Below are positions 26,344 through 41,220 of a stretch of 64,000 nucleotides of DNA, piece after piece. The notes beneath the pieces were generated by a model that worked only from the letters and a program-made list of their open reading frames with translations, made no database searches and was not told the DNA's origin. Every line of letters starts with the position of its first letter. Positions within the stretch are counted from its first letter, which is position 1. The translations under genes and the position numbers were made by a program. Location of the stretch: the NCBI RefSeq assembly GCF_050947335.1, contig NW_027473874.1, positions 62,001-126,000 of the forward strand, in the 5' to 3' direction. This DNA comes from Megachile rotundata (lineage: Eukaryota; Arthropoda; Insecta; Hymenoptera; Megachilidae).

Positions 26344-29300
26344 ATAATAAGAGTAATAAGTATAGTAATTGTCGTTCTATCGACCATATCTGCATAATAT
26401 GGTTAATAATATGAGTTAGATTGATAATAGTGAGTGTAGTCAGTATAGTAATTGTCGTTTTGTCGATCATATAAGCATAATATGGCTAATAATATGGGTT
26501 CGATTAATAATAATAAGAGTAATAAGTATAGTAATTGTAGTTCTATCGATCATATAAGCATAATATGGCTAATAATATGAGTCAGATTGATAATAATAAG
26601 AGTAATAAGTATAGTAATTGTCGTTCTATCGACCATATCTGCATAATATGGTTAATAATATGAGTTAGATTGATAATAATAAGAGTAAAAAGTATAGTAA
26701 TTGTCGTTCTATCGATCATATAATCATAATATGGCTAATAATATGAGTTAGATTGATAATAATAAGACTAATAAGTATAGTAATTGTCGTTCTATCGATC
26801 ATACAAGCATAATATGGCAAATAATATGAGTCAGATTGATAATAATAAGAGTAATAAGTATAGTAATTGTCGTTCTATCGACCATATCTGCATAATATGG
26901 TTAATAATATGAGTTAGATTGATAATAGTGAGTGTAGTCAGTATAGTAATTGTCGTTCTGTCGATCATATAAGCATAGAATGGCTAATAATATGAGTTCG
27001 ATTGATAATAATAAGAGTAATAAGTATAGTAATTGTCGTTCTATCGATCATATAAGCATAATATGGCTAATAATATGAGTTAGATTGATAATAATAAGAC
27101 TAATAAGTATAGTAATTGTCGTTCTATCGATCATAAAAGCATAGTATGGCTAATAATATGAGTTAGATTGATAATAATAAGAGTAATAAGTATAGTAATT
27201 GTCGTTCTATCGATCATATAAGCATAATATGGCTAACAATGTGAGTTAGATTGATAATAATAAGACTAATAAGTATAGTAATTGTAGTTCTATCGATCAT
27301 ATAAGCATAATATGGCTAATAATATGAGTTAGATTGATAATAATAAGTGTAATAAGTATAGTAATTATCGTTCTACCGATCATATAAGCATAATATGGCT
27401 AATAATATGAGTTCGATTGATAATAATAAGAGTAATAAGTATAGTAATTGTCGTTCTATCGATCATATAAGCATAATATGGCTAATAATATGAGTTAGAA
27501 TGATAATAGCGAGTGTAATAAGTATAGTAATTTTAGTTCTATTGCTCATATAAGTATAATATGATTAATAATATGAGTTAGGTTGATAATAATAAGAGTA
27601 ATAAGTATAGTAATTATCGTTCTACCGACCATATAAGCATAATATGGCTAATAATATGAGTTAGATTGATAATAGTGAGTGTAATAAGTATAGTAATTGT
27701 CGTCCTGTCGATCATATAAGCATAGTATGGCTAATAATATGAGTTAGATTGATAATAGTGAGTGCAATAAGTATAGTAATTGTCGTTCTGTCGATCATAT
27801 AAGCATAGTATGGCTAATAATATGAGTTCGATTGATAATAATAAGAGTAATAAATATAGTAATTGTAGTTCTATCGATCATATAAGCATAATATGGCTAA
27901 TAATATGAGTTAGATTGATAATAATAAGAGTAATGAGTATAGTAATTTTCGTTCTATCGATCATATAAGCATAAGATGGCAAATAATATGAGTTAGATTG
28001 ATAATAATAAGAGTAGTAAGTATAGTAATTGTCGTTCTATCGATCATATAAGCATAATATGGCTAACAATGTGAGTTAGATTGATAATAATAAGACTAAT
28101 AAGTATAGTAATTGTAGTTCTATCGATCTTATAAGCATAATATGGCTAATAATATGGGTTCGATTGATAATAATAAGAGTAATAAGTATAGTAATTGTAG
28201 TTCTATCGATCATATAAGCATAATATGGCTAATAATATGAGTCAGATTGATAATAATAAGAGTAATAAGTATAGTAATTGTCGTTCTATCGAACATATCT
28301 GCATAATATGGCTAATAATATGAGTTAGATTGATAATAATAAGACTAATAAGTATAGTAATTGTCGTTCTATCGATCATATAAGCATAATATGGCTAACA
28401 ATGTGAGTTAGATTGATAATAATAAGACTAATAAGTATAGTAATTGTAGTTCTATCGATCTTATAAGCATAATATGGCTAATAATATGGGTTCGATTGAT
28501 AATAATAAGAGTAATAAGTATAGTAATTGTAGTTCTATCGATCATATAAGCATAATTTGGCTAATAATATGAGTCAGATTGATAATAATAAGAGTAATAA
28601 GTATAGTAATTGTCGTTCTATCGACCATATCTGCATAATATGGTTAATAATATGAGTTAGATTGATAATAATAAGAGTAAAAAGTATAGTAATTGTCGTT
28701 CTATCGATCATATAATCATAATATGGCTAATAATATGAGTTAGATTGATAATAATAAGACTAATAAGTATAGTAATTGTCGTTCTACCGATCATATAAGC
28801 ATAATATGGCTAACAATGTGAGTTAGATTGATAATAATAAGACTAATAAGTATAGTAATTGTAGTTCTATCGATCATATAAGCATAATATGGCTAATAAT
28901 ATGGGTTCGATTGATAATAATAAGAGTAATAAGTATAGTAATTGTAGTTCCATCGATCATATAAGCATAATATGGCTAATAATATGAGTTAGATTGATAA
29001 TAATAAGAGTAATGAGTATAGTAATTGTAGTTCTATCGATCCTATAAGCATAATGTGGCTAATAATATGAGTTAGATTGATAATAATAAGTGTAATAAGT
29101 ACAGTAATTATCGTTCTACCGATCATATAAGCATAATATGGCTAATAATATGAGTTAGATTGATAATAGTAAGAGTAATGAGTATAGTAGTTGTAGTTCT
29201 ATCGATCATGTCTGCATAATATGGTTAATAATATGAGCTAGATAGATAATAATAAGAGTAATAAGTATAGTAATTGTAGTTCTATCGATCATATAAGCAT

Positions 29301-30403
29301 AATATGGCTAATAATATGAGTTAGATTGATAATAATAAGTGTAATAAGTATAGTAATTATCGTTCTACCGATCATATAAGCATAATATGGCTAATAATAT
29401 GAGTTCGATTGATAATAATAAGAGTAATAAGTATAGTAATTGTCGTTCTATCGATCATATAAGCATAATATGGCTAATAATATGAGTTAGAATGATAATA
29501 GCGAGTGTAATAAGTATAGTAATTTTAGTTCTATTGCTCATATAAGTATAATATGATTAATAATATGAGTTAGGTTGATAATAGTGAGTGCAATAAGTAT
29601 AGTAATTGTCGTTCTGTCGATCAAATAAGCATAGTATGGCTAATAATATGAGTTCGATTGATAATAATAAGAGTAATAAATATAGTAATTGTAGTTCTAT
29701 CGATCATATAAGCATAATATGGCTAATAATATGAGTTAGATTGATAATAATAAGAGTAATGAGTATAGTAATTTTCGTTCTATCGATCATATAAGCATAA
29801 GATGGCAAATAATATGAGTTAGATTGATAATAATAAGAGTAATAAGTATAGTAATTGTCGTTCTATCGATCATATAAGCATAATATGGCTAACAATGTGA
29901 GTTAGATTGATAATAATAAGACTAATAAGTATAGTAATTGTAGTTCTATCGATCTTATAAGCATAATATGGCTAATAATATGGGTTCGATTGATAATAAT
30001 AAGAGTAATAAGTATAGTAATTGTAGTTCTATCGATCATATAAGCATAATATGGCTAATAATATGAGTCAGATTGATAATAATAAGAGTAATAAGTATAG
30101 TAATTGTCGTTCTATCGACCATATCTGCATAATATGGTTAATAATATGAGTTAGATTGATAATAATAAGAGTAAAAAGTATAGTAATTGTCGTTCTATCG
30201 ATCATATAATCATAATATGGCTAATAATATGAGTTAGATTGATAATAATAAGACTAATAAGTATAGTAATTGTCGTTCTATCGATCATACAAGCATAATA
30301 TGGCAAATAATATGAGTCAGATTGATAATAATAAGAGTAATAAGTATAGTAATTGTCGTTCTATCGACCATATCTGCATAATATGGTTAATAATATGAGT
30401 TAG
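26343..30403. repeat. 71-monomer-offset duplicate, copy 2
   Basis: Partner of 20450-24510. This copy keeps perfect 83-bp spacing throughout, and I saw no single-base indel in it. Homology ends near 30403: GTGAGTGTAGTCAG follows here, but AATAAGAGTAAAAAG follows at the corresponding point (24510) in copy 1. Confidence 0.9.
28030..29584. repeat. 45-monomer-offset duplicate (partner 31765-33319)
   Basis: About 1.55 kb repeated at an offset of 3735 bp (45 x 83), anchored by type C (29207 and 32942), type T (29535 and 33270) and CATAATTTGGC (about 28552 and 32287). Ends where GTGAGTGCAATAAG here is replaced by AATAAGAGTAATAAG in the partner. The partner has private changes near 32600-32630 (CTATCGCTC, AATAAGGC). 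Confidence 0.85.
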
Positions 30404-30859
30404 ATTGATAATAGTGAGTGTAGTCAGTATAGTAATTGTCGTTCTGTCGATCATATAAGCATAGAATGGCTAATAATATGAGTTCGATTGATAATAATAA
30501 GAGTAATAAGTATAGTAATTGTCGTTCTATCGATCATATAAGCATAATATGGCTAATAATATGAGTTAGATTGATAATAATAAGACTAATAAGTATAGTA
30601 ATTGTCGTTCTATCGATCATAAAAGCATAGTATGGCTAATAATATGAGTTAGATTGATAATAATAAGAGTAATAAGTATAGTAATTGTCGTTCTATCGAT
30701 CATATAAGCATAATATGGCTAACAATGTGAGTTAGATTGATAATAATAAGACTAATAAGTATAGTAATTGTAGTTCTATCGATCATATAAGCATAATATG
30801 GCTAATAATATGAGTTAGATTGATAATAATAAGAGTAAAAAGTACAGTAATTGTCGTTC

Positions 30860-33764
30860 TATCGATCATATAAGCATAATATGGCTAATAATATGAGTCA
30901 GATTGATAATAATAAGAGTAATAAGTATAGTAATTGTCGTTCTATCGACCATATCTGCATAATATGGTTAATAATATGAGTTAGATTGATAATAATAAGA
31001 GTAAAAAGTATAGTAATTGTCGTTCTATCGATCATATAATCATAATATGGCTAATAATATGAGTTAGATTGATAATAATAAGACTAATAAGTATAGTAAT
31101 TGTCGTTCTATCGATCATACAAGCATAATATGGCAAATAATATGAGTCAGATTGATAATAATAAGAGTAATAAGTATAGTAATTGTCGTTCTATCGACCA
31201 TATCTGCATAATATGGTTAATAATATGAGTTAGATTGATAATAGTGAGTGTAGTCAGTATAGTAATTGTCGTTCTGTCGATCATATAAGCATAGAATGGC
31301 TAATAATATGAGTTCGATTGATAATAATAAGAGTAATAAGTATAGTAATTGTCGTTCTATCGATCATATAAGCATAATATGGCTAATAATATGAGTTAGA
31401 TTGATAATAATAAGACTAATAAGTATAGTAATTGTCGTTCTATCGATCATAAAAGCATAGTATGGCTAATAATATGAGTTAGATTGATAATAATAAGAGT
31501 AATAAGTATAGTAATTGTCGTTCTATCGATCATATAAGCATAATATGGCTAACAATGTGAGTTAGATTGATAATAATAAGACTAATAAGTATAGTAATTG
31601 TAGTTCTATCGATCATATAAGCATAATATGGCTAATAATATGAGTTAGATTGATAATAATAAGAGTAAAAAGTATAGTAATTGTCGTTCTATCGATCATA
31701 TAATCATAATATGGCTAATAATATGAGTTAGATTGATAATAATAAGACTAATAAGTATAGTAATTGTCGTTCTATCGATCATATAAGCATAATATGGCTA
31801 ACAATGTGAGTTAGATTGATAATAATAAGACTAATAAGTATAGTAATTGTAGTTCTATCGATCTTATAAGCATAATATGGCTAATAATATGGGTTCGATT
31901 GATAATAATAAGAGTAATAAGTATAGTAATTGTAGTTCTATCGATCATATAAGCATAATTTGGCTAATAATATGAGTCAGATTGATAATAATAAGAGTAA
32001 TAAGTATAGTAATTGTCGTTCTATCGACCATATCTGCATAATATGGCTAATAATATGAGTTAGATTGATAATAATAAGACTAATAAGTATAGTAATTGTC
32101 GTTCTATCGATCATATAAGCATAATATGGCTAACAATGTGAGTTAGATTGATAATAATAAGACTAATAAGTATAGTAATTGTAGTTCTATCGATCTTATA
32201 AGCATAATATGGCTAATAATATGGGTTCGATTGATAATAATAAGAGTAATAAGTATAGTAATTGTAGTTCTATCGATCATATAAGCATAATTTGGCTAAT
32301 AATATGAGTCAGATTGATAATAATAAGAGTAATAAGTATAGTAATTGTCGTTCTATCGACCATATCTGCATAATATGGTTAATAATATGAGTTAGATTGA
32401 TAATAATAAGAGTAAAAAGTATAGTAATTGTCGTTCTATCGATCATATAATCATAATATGGCTAATAATATGAGTTAGATTGATAATAATAAGACTAATA
32501 AGTATAGTAATTGTCGTTCTACCGATCATATAAGCATAATATGGCTAACAATGTGAGTTAGATTGATAATAATAAGACTAATAAGTATAGTAATTGTAGT
32601 TCTATCGCTCATATAAGCATAATAAGGCTAATAATATGGGTTCGATTGATAATAATAAGAGTAATAAGTATAGTAATTGTAGTTCCATCGATCATATAAG
32701 CATAATATGGCTAATAATATGAGTTAGATTGATAATAATAAGAGTAATGAGTATAGTAATTGTAGTTCTATCGATCCTATAAGCATAATGTGGCTAATAA
32801 TATGAGTTAGATTGATAATAATAAGTGTAATAAGTACAGTAATTATCGTTCTACCGATCATATAAGCATAATATGGCTAATAATATGAGTTAGATTGATA
32901 ATAGTAAGAGTAATGAGTATAGTAGTTGTAGTTCTATCGATCATGTCTGCATAATATGGTTAATAATATGAGCTAGATAGATAATAATAAGAGTAATAAG
33001 TATAGTAATTGTAGTTCTATCGATCATATAAGCATAATATGGCTAATAATATGAGTTAGATTGATAATAATAAGTGTAATAAGTATAGTAATTATCGTTC
33101 TACCGATCATATAAGCATAATATGGCTAATAATATGAGTTCGATTGATAATAATAAGAGTAATAAGTATAGTAATTGTCGTTCTATCGATCATATAAGCA
33201 TAATATGGCTAATAATATGAGTTAGAATGATAATAGCGAGTGTAATAAGTATAGTAATTTTAGTTCTATTGCTCATATAAGTATAATATGATTAATAATA
33301 TGAGTTAGGTTGATAATAATAAGAGTAATAAGTATAGTAATTATCGTTCTACCGACCATATAAGCATAATATGGCTAATAATATGGGTTCGATTGATAAT
33401 AATAAGAGTAATAAGTATAGTAATTGTAGTTCTATCGATCATATAAGCATAATTTGGCTAATAATATGAGTCAGATTGATTATAATAAGAGTAATAAGTA
33501 TAGTAATTGTCGTTCTATCGACCATATCTGCATAATATGGCTAATAATATGAGTTAGATTGATAATAATAAGACTAATAAGTATAGTAATTGTCGTTCTA
33601 TCGATCATATAAGCATAATATGGCTAACAATGTGAGTTAGATTGATAATAATAAGACTAATAAGTATAGTAATTGTAGTTCTATCGATCTTATAAGCATA
33701 ATATGGCTAATAATATGGGTTCGATTGATAATAATAAGAGTAATAAGTATAGTAATTGTAGTTC
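30860..33764. repeat. 35-monomer HOR unit, copy 1 (2905 bp)
   Basis: First of two adjacent 2905-bp units (35 x 83) with the same monomer order. Checks at an offset of 2905: the cassette at 31201 and 34106, type C at 32942 and 35847, type T at 33270 and 36175, and GGGTTCG with CATAATTTGG near 33385 and 36290. Only scattered single-base differences were seen (GATTATAATAAG near 33478). This is the clearest tandem HOR in the window. Confidence 0.9.
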
Positions 33765-36669
33765 TATCGATCATATAAGCATAATATGGCTAATAATATG
33801 AGTCAGATTGATAATAATAAGAGTAATAAGTATAGTAATTGTCGTTCTATCGACCATATCTGCATAATATGGTTAATAATATGAGTTAGATTGATAATAA
33901 TAAAAGTAAAAAGTATAGTAATTGTCGTTCTATCGATCATATAATCATAATATGGCTAATAATATGAGTTAGATTGATAATAATAAGACTAATAAGTATA
34001 GTAATTGTCGTTCTATCGATCATACAAGCATAATATGGCAAATAATATGAGTCAGATTGATAATAATAAGAGTAATAAGTATAGTAATTGTCGTTCTATC
34101 GACCATATCTGCATAATATGGTTAATAATATGAGTTAGATTGATAATAGTGAGTGTAGTCAGTATAGTAATTGTCGTTCTGTCGATCATATAAGCATAGA
34201 ATGGCTAATAATATGAGTTCGATTGATAATAATAAGAGTAATAAGTATAGTAATTGTCGTTCTATCGATCATATAAGCATAATATGGCTAATAATATGAG
34301 TTAGATTGATAATAATAAGACTAATAAGTATAGTAATTGTCGTTCTATCGATCATAAAAGCATAGTATGGCTAATAATATGAGTTAGATTGATAATAATA
34401 AGAGTAATAAGTATAGTAATTGTCGTTCTATCGATCATATAAGCATAATATGGCTAACAATGTGAGTTAGATTGATAATAATGAGACTAATAAGTATAGT
34501 AATTGTAGTTCTATCGATCATATAAGCATAATATGGCTAATAATATGAGTTAGATTGATAATAATAAGAGTAAAAAGTATAGTAATTGTCGTTCTATCGA
34601 TCATATAATCATAATATGGCTAATAATATGAGTTAGATTGATAATAATAAGACTAATAAGTATAGTAATTGTCGTTCTATCGATCATATAAGCATAATAT
34701 GGCTAACAATGTGAGTTAGATTGATAATAATAAGACTAATAAGTATAGTAATTGTAGTTCTATCGATCTTATAAGCATAATATGGCTAATAATATGGGTT
34801 CGATTGATAATAATAAGAGTAATAAGTATAGTAATTGTAGTTCTATCGATCATATAAGCATAATTTGGCTAATAATATGAGTCAGATTGATAATAATAAG
34901 AGTAATAAGTATAGTAATTGTCGTTCTATCGACCATATCTGCATAATATGGCTAATAATATGAGTTAGATTGATAATAATAAGACTAATAAGTATAGTAA
35001 TTGTCGTTCTATCGATCATATAAGCATAATATGGCTAACAATGTGAGTTAGATTGATAATAATAAGACTAATAAGTATAGTAATTGTAGTTCTATCGATC
35101 TTATAAGCATAATATGGCTAATAATATGGGTTCGATTGATAATAATAAGAGTAATAAGTATAGTAATTGTAGTTCTATCGATCATATAAGCATAATTTGG
35201 CTAATAATATGAGTCAGATTGATAATAATAAGAGTAATAAGTATAGTAATTGTCGTTCTATCGACCATATCTGCATAATATGGTTAATAATATGAGTTAG
35301 ATTGATAATAATAAGAGTAAAAAGTATAGTAATTGTCGTTCTATCGATCATATAATCATAATATGGCTAATAATATGAGTTAGATTGATAATAATAAGAC
35401 TAATAAGTATAGTAATTGTCGTTCTACCGATCATATAAGCATAATATGGCTAACAATGTGAGTTAGATTGATAATAATAAGACTAATAAGTATAGTAATT
35501 GTAGTTCTATCGATCATATAAGCATAATATGGCTAATAATATGGGTTCGATTGATAATAATAAGAGTAATAAGTATAGTAATTGTAGTTCCATCGATCAT
35601 ATAAGCATAATATGGCTAATAATATGAGTTAGATTGATAATAATAAGAGTAATGAGTATAGCAATTGTAGTTCTATCGATCCTATAAGCATAATGTGGCT
35701 AATAATATGAGTTAGATTGATAATAATAAGTGTAATAAGTACAGTAATTATCGTTCTACCGATCATATAAGCATAATATGGCTAATAATATGAGTTAGAT
35801 TGATAATAGTAAGAGTAATGAGTATAGTAGTTGTAGTTCTATCGATCATGTCTGCATAATATGGTTAATAATATGAGCTAGATTGATAATAATAAGAGTA
35901 ATAAGTATAGTAATTGTAGTTCTATCGATCATATAAGCATAATATGGCTAATAATATGAGTTAGATTGATAATAATAAGTGTAATAAGTATAGTAATTAT
36001 CGTTCTACCGATCATATAAGCATAATATGGCTAATAATATGAGTTCGATTGATAATAATAAGAGTAATAAGTATAGTTATTGTCGTTCTATCGATCATAT
36101 AAGCATAATATGGCTAATAATATGAGTTAGAATGATAATAGCGAGTGTAATAAGTATAGTAATTTTAGTTCTATTGCTCATATAAGTATAATATGATTAA
36201 TAATATGAGTTAGGTTGATAATAATAAGAGTAATAAGTATAGTAATTATCGTTCTACCGACCATATAAGCATAATATGGCTAATAATATGGGTTCGATTG
36301 ATAATAATAAGAGTAATAAGTATAGTAATTGTAGTTCTATCGATCATATAAGCATAATTTGGCTAATAATATGAGTCAGATTGATAATAATAAGAGTAAT
36401 AAGTATAGTAATTGTCGTTCTATCGACCATATCTGCATAATATGGCTAATAATATGAGTTAGATTGATAATAATAAGACTAATAAGTATAGTAATTGTCG
36501 TTCTATCGATCATATAAGCATAATATGGCTAACAATGTGAGTTAGATTGATAATAATAAGACTAATAAGTATAGTAATTGTAGTTCTATCGATCTTATAA
36601 GCATAATATGGCTAATAATATGGGTTCGATTGATAATAATAAGAGTAATAAGTATAGTAATTGTAGTTC
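33765..36669. repeat. 35-monomer HOR unit, copy 2 (2905 bp)
   Basis: Directly follows copy 1 and repeats its order monomer for monomer. Private changes include AATAAAAGTAAAAAG (about 33900), AATGAGACTAA (about 34480), GTATAGCAATTG (about 35660) and GTATAGTTATTG (about 36077). A third copy starts at 36670 and follows the pattern to about 36920, where CATATTAGCAT replaces CATACAAGC and the order breaks off. Confidence 0.9.
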
Positions 36670-36869
36670 TATCGATCATATAAGCATAATTTGGCTAATA
36701 ATATGAGTCAGATTGATAATAATAAGAGTAATAAGTATAGTAATTGTCGTTCTATCGACCATATCTGCATAATATGGTTAATAATATGAGTTAGATTGAT
36801 AATAATAAGAGTAAAAAGTATAGTAATTGTCGTTCTATCGATCATATAATCATAATATGGCTAATAATA

Positions 36870-37533
36870 TGAGTTAGATTGATAATAATAAGACTAATAA
36901 GTATAGTAATTGTCGTTCTACCGATCATATTAGCATAATATGGCTAACAATATGAGTTAGATTGATAATAATAAGACTAATAAGTATAGTAATTGTAGTT
37001 CTATCGATCATATAAGCATAATATGGCTATTAATATGGGTTCGATTGATAATAATAAGAGTAATAAGTATAGTAATTGTAGTTCCATCGATCATATAAGC
37101 ATAATATGGCTAATAATATGAGTTAGAATGATAATAATAAGAGTAATGAGTATAGTAATTGTAGTTCTATCGATCCTATAAGCATAATGTGGCTAATAAT
37201 ATGAGTTAGATTGATAATAATAAGACTAATAAGTATAGTAATTGTCGTTCTACCGATCATATTAGCATAATATGGCTAACAATGTGAGTTAGATTGATAA
37301 TAATAAGACTAATAAGTATAGTAATTGTAGTTCTATCGATCATATAAGCATAATATGGCTAATAATATGGGTTCGATTGATAATAATAAGAGTAATAAGT
37401 ATAGTAATTGTAGTTCCATCGATCATATAAGCATAATATGGCTAATAATATGAGTTAGATTGATAATAATAAGAGTAATGAGTATAGTAATTGTAGTTCT
37501 ATCGATCCTATAAGCATAATGTGGCTAATAATA
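36870..37533. repeat. Four-monomer tandem duplication (2 x 332 bp)
   Basis: The rare CATATTAGCAT occurs only at 36926 and 37258, exactly 332 bp (4 x 83) apart, with the same four monomers following each (TAACAAT, GGGTTCG, GTTCCATCGATC, CCTATAAGCATAATGTGG). The first copy has private changes (GGCTATTAATATGGG near 37025, TTAGAATGATAATAATAAG near 37128). The event truncates the third copy of the 35-monomer HOR. Confidence 0.9.
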
Positions 37534-38355
37534 TGAGTTAGATTGATAATAATAAGTGTAATAAGTACAGTAATTATCGTTCTACCGATCATATAAGCAT
37601 AATATGGCTAATAATATGAGTTAGATTGATAATAGTAAGAGTAATGAGTATAGTAGTTGTAGTTCTATCGATCATGTCTGCATAATATGGTTAATAATAT
37701 GAGCTAGATTGATAATAATAAGAGTAATAAGTATAGTAATTGTAGTTCTATCGATCCTATAAGCATAATGTGGCTAATAATATGAGTTAGATTGATAATA
37801 GTGAGTGCAATAAGTATAGTAATTGTCGTTCTGTCGATCATATAAGCATAGTATGGCTAATAATATGAGTTCGATTGATAATAATAAGAGCAATAAATAT
37901 AGTAATTGTAGTTCTATCGATCATATAAGCATAATATGGCTAATAATATGAGTTAGATTGATAATAATAAGAGTAATGAGTATAGTAATTTTCGTTCTAT
38001 CGATCATATAAGCATAATATGGCTAATAATATGAGTTAGATTGATAATAATAAGACTAATAAGTATAGTAATTGTCGTTCTATCGATCATACAAGCATAA
38101 TATGGCAAATAATATGAGTCAGATTGATAATAATAAGAGTAATAAGTATAGTAATTGTCGTTCTATCGACCATATCTGCATAATATGGTTAATAATATGA
38201 GTTAGATTGATAATAGTGAGTGTAGTCAGTATAGTAATTGTCGTTCTGTCGATCATATAAGCATAGAATGGCTAATAATATGAGTCCGATTGATAATAAT
38301 AAGAGTAATAAGTATAGCAATTGTCGTTCTATCGATCATATAAGCATAATATGGC

Positions 38356-39185
38356 TAACAATGTGAGTTAGATTGATAATAATAAGACTAATAAGTATAG
38401 TAATTGTAGTTCTATCGATCATATAAGCATAATATGGCTAATAATATGAGTTAGATTGATAATAATAAGAGTAATGAGTATAGTAATTGTAGTTCTATCG
38501 ATCCTATAAGCATAATGTGGCTAATAATATGAGTTAGATTGATAATAATAAGTGTAATAAGTACAGTAATTATCGTTCTACCGATCATATAAGCATAATA
38601 TGGCTAATAATATGAGTTAGATTGATAATAATAAGTGTAATAAGTATAGTAATTATCGTTCTACCGATCATATAAGCATAATATGGCTAATAATATGAGT
38701 TCGATTGATAATAATAAGAGTAATAAGTATAGTAATTGTCGTTCTATCGATCATATAAGCATAATATGGCTAACAATGTGAGTTAGATTGATAATAATAA
38801 GACTAATAAGTATAGTAATTGTAGTTCTATCGATCATATAAGCATAATATGGCTAATAATATGAGTTAGATTGATAATAATAAGAGTAATGAGTATAGTA
38901 ATTGTAGTTCTATCGATCCTATAAGCATAATGTGGCTAATAATATGAGTTAGATTGATAATAATAAGTGTAATAAGTACAGTAATTATCGTTCTACCGAT
39001 CATATAAGCATAATATGGCTAATAATATGAGTTAGATTGATAATAATAAGTGTAATAAGTATAGTAATTATCGTTCTACCGATCATATAAGCATAATATG
39101 GCTAATAATATGAGTTCGATTGATAATAATAAGAGTAATAAGTATAGTAATTGTCGTTCTATCGACCATATCTGCATAATATGGT
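38356..39185. repeat. Five-monomer tandem duplication (2 x 415 bp)
   Basis: The run TAACAATGTGAG, GAGTAATGAG, CCTATAAGCATAATGTGG, GTGTAATAAGTACAG, GTGTAATAAGTATAG and GAGTTCG occurs from 38356 and again from 38771, an offset of 415 bp. The copies part near 39165, where ATCGACCATATCTGC starts the cassette. One copy of the same module is found near 46905 and 50391. Confidence 0.88.
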
Positions 39186-39910
39186 TAATAATATGAGTTA
39201 GATTGATAATAATAAGAGTAAAAAGTATAGTAATTGTCGTTCTATCGATCATATAATCATAATATGGCTAATAATATGAGTTAGATTGATAATACTAAGA
39301 CTAATAAGTATAGTAATTGTCGTTCTATCGATCATACAAGCATAATATGGCAAATAATATGAGTCAGATTGATAATAATAAGAGTAATAAGTATAGTAAT
39401 TGTCGTTCTATCGACCATATCTGCATAATATGGTTAATAATATGAGTTAGATTGATAATAGTGAGTGTAGTCAGTATAGTAATTGTCGTTCTGTCGATCA
39501 TATAAGCATAGAATGGCTAATAATATGAGTCCGATTGATAATAATAAGAGTAATAAGTATAGTAATTGTCGTTCTATCGATCATATAAGCATAATATGGC
39601 TAATAATATGAGTTAGATTGATAATAATAAGACTAATAAGTATAGTAATTGTCGTTCTATCGATCATAAAAGCATAGTATGGCTAATAATATGAGTTAGA
39701 TTGATAATAATAAGAGTAATAAATATAGTAATTGTCGTTCTATCGATCATATAAGCATAATATGGCTAACAATGTGAGTTAGATTGATAATAATAAGACT
39801 AATAAGTATAGTAATTGTAGTTCTATCGATCATATAAGCATAATATGGCTAATAATATGAGTTAGATTGATAATAATAAGAGTAATGAGTATAGTAATTG
39901 TAGTTCTATC
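38590..39910. repeat. 98-monomer-offset duplicate (partner 46724-48044)
   Basis: About 1.3 kb repeated at an offset of 8134 bp (98 x 83), anchored by TAACAATGTG at 38771 and 46905 and by the GAGTCCGATTG cassette near 39527 and 47661. It ends where CGATCCTATAAGC here is CGATCATATAAGC in the partner. Confidence 0.8.
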
Positions 39911-41220
39911 GATCCTATAAGCATAATGTGGCTAATAATATGAGTTAGATTGATAATAATAAGTGTAATAAGTACAGTAATTATCGTTCTACCGATCATA
40001 TAAGCATAATATGGCTAATAATATGAGTTCGATTGATAATAATAAGAGTAATAAGTATAGTAATTGTCGTTCTATCGATCATATAAGCATAATATGGCTA
40101 ATAATATGAGTTAGAATGATAATAGCGAGTGTAATAAGTATAGTGATTTTAGTTCTATTGCTCATATAAGTATAATATGATTAATAATATGAGTTAGGTT
40201 GATAATAATAAGAGTAATAAGTATAGTAATTATCGTTCTACCGACCATATAAGCATAATATGGCTAATAATATGAGTTAGATTGATAATAGTGAGTGTAA
40301 TAAGTATAGTAATTGTCGTCCTGTCGATCATATAAGCATAGTATGGCTAATAATATGAGTTCGATTGATAATAATAAGAGTAATAAATATAGTAATTGTA
40401 GTTCTATCGATCATATAAGCATAATATGGCTAATAATATGAGTTAGATTGATAATAATAAGAGTAATGAGTATAGTAATTTTCGTTCTATCGATCATATA
40501 AGCATAAGATGGCAAATAATATGAGTTAGATTGATAATAATAAGAGTAAAAAGTATAGTAATTGTCGTTCTATCGATCATATAAGCATAATATGGCTAAC
40601 AATGTGAGTTAGATTGATAATAATAAGACTAATAAGTATAGTAATTGTAGTTCTATCGATCTTATAAGCATAATATGGCTAATAATATGGGTTCGATTGA
40701 TAATAATAAGAGTAATAAGTATAGTAATTGTAGTTCTATCGATCATATAAGCATAATATGGCTAATAATATGAGTCAGATTGATAATAATAAGAGTAATA
40801 AGTATAGTAATTGTCGTTCTATCGACCATATCTGCATAATATGGTTAATAATATGAGTTAGATTGATAGTAATAAGAGTAAAAAGTATAGTAATTGTCGT
40901 TCTATCGATCATATAATCATAATATGGCTAATAATATGAGTTAGATTGATAATAATAAGACTAATAAGTATAGTAATTGTCGTTCTATCGATCATACAAG
41001 CATAATATGGCAAATAATATGAGTCAGATTGATAATAATAAGAGTAATAAGTATAGTAATTGTCGTTCTATCGACCATATCTGCATAATATGGTTAATAA
41101 TATGAGTTAGATTGATAATAGTGAGTGTAGTCAGTATAGTAATTGTCGTTCTGTCGATCATATAAGCATAGAATGGCTAATAATATGAGTCCGATTGATA
41201 ATAATAAGAGTAATAAGTAT
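39910..41220. repeat. Satellite with type T monomer, order shared with other blocks
   Basis: Ordinary 83-bp monomers in the order type T (40159), GTCGTCCTGTCGATC, AATAAATATAG, TTTTCGTTC, GATGGCAAATAATATG, TAACAAT, CTTATAAGC, GGGTTCG, GAGTCAG. This order also appears near 21.6-22.4, 27.5-28.3 and 62.7-63.4 kb. No other content. Confidence 0.7.
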
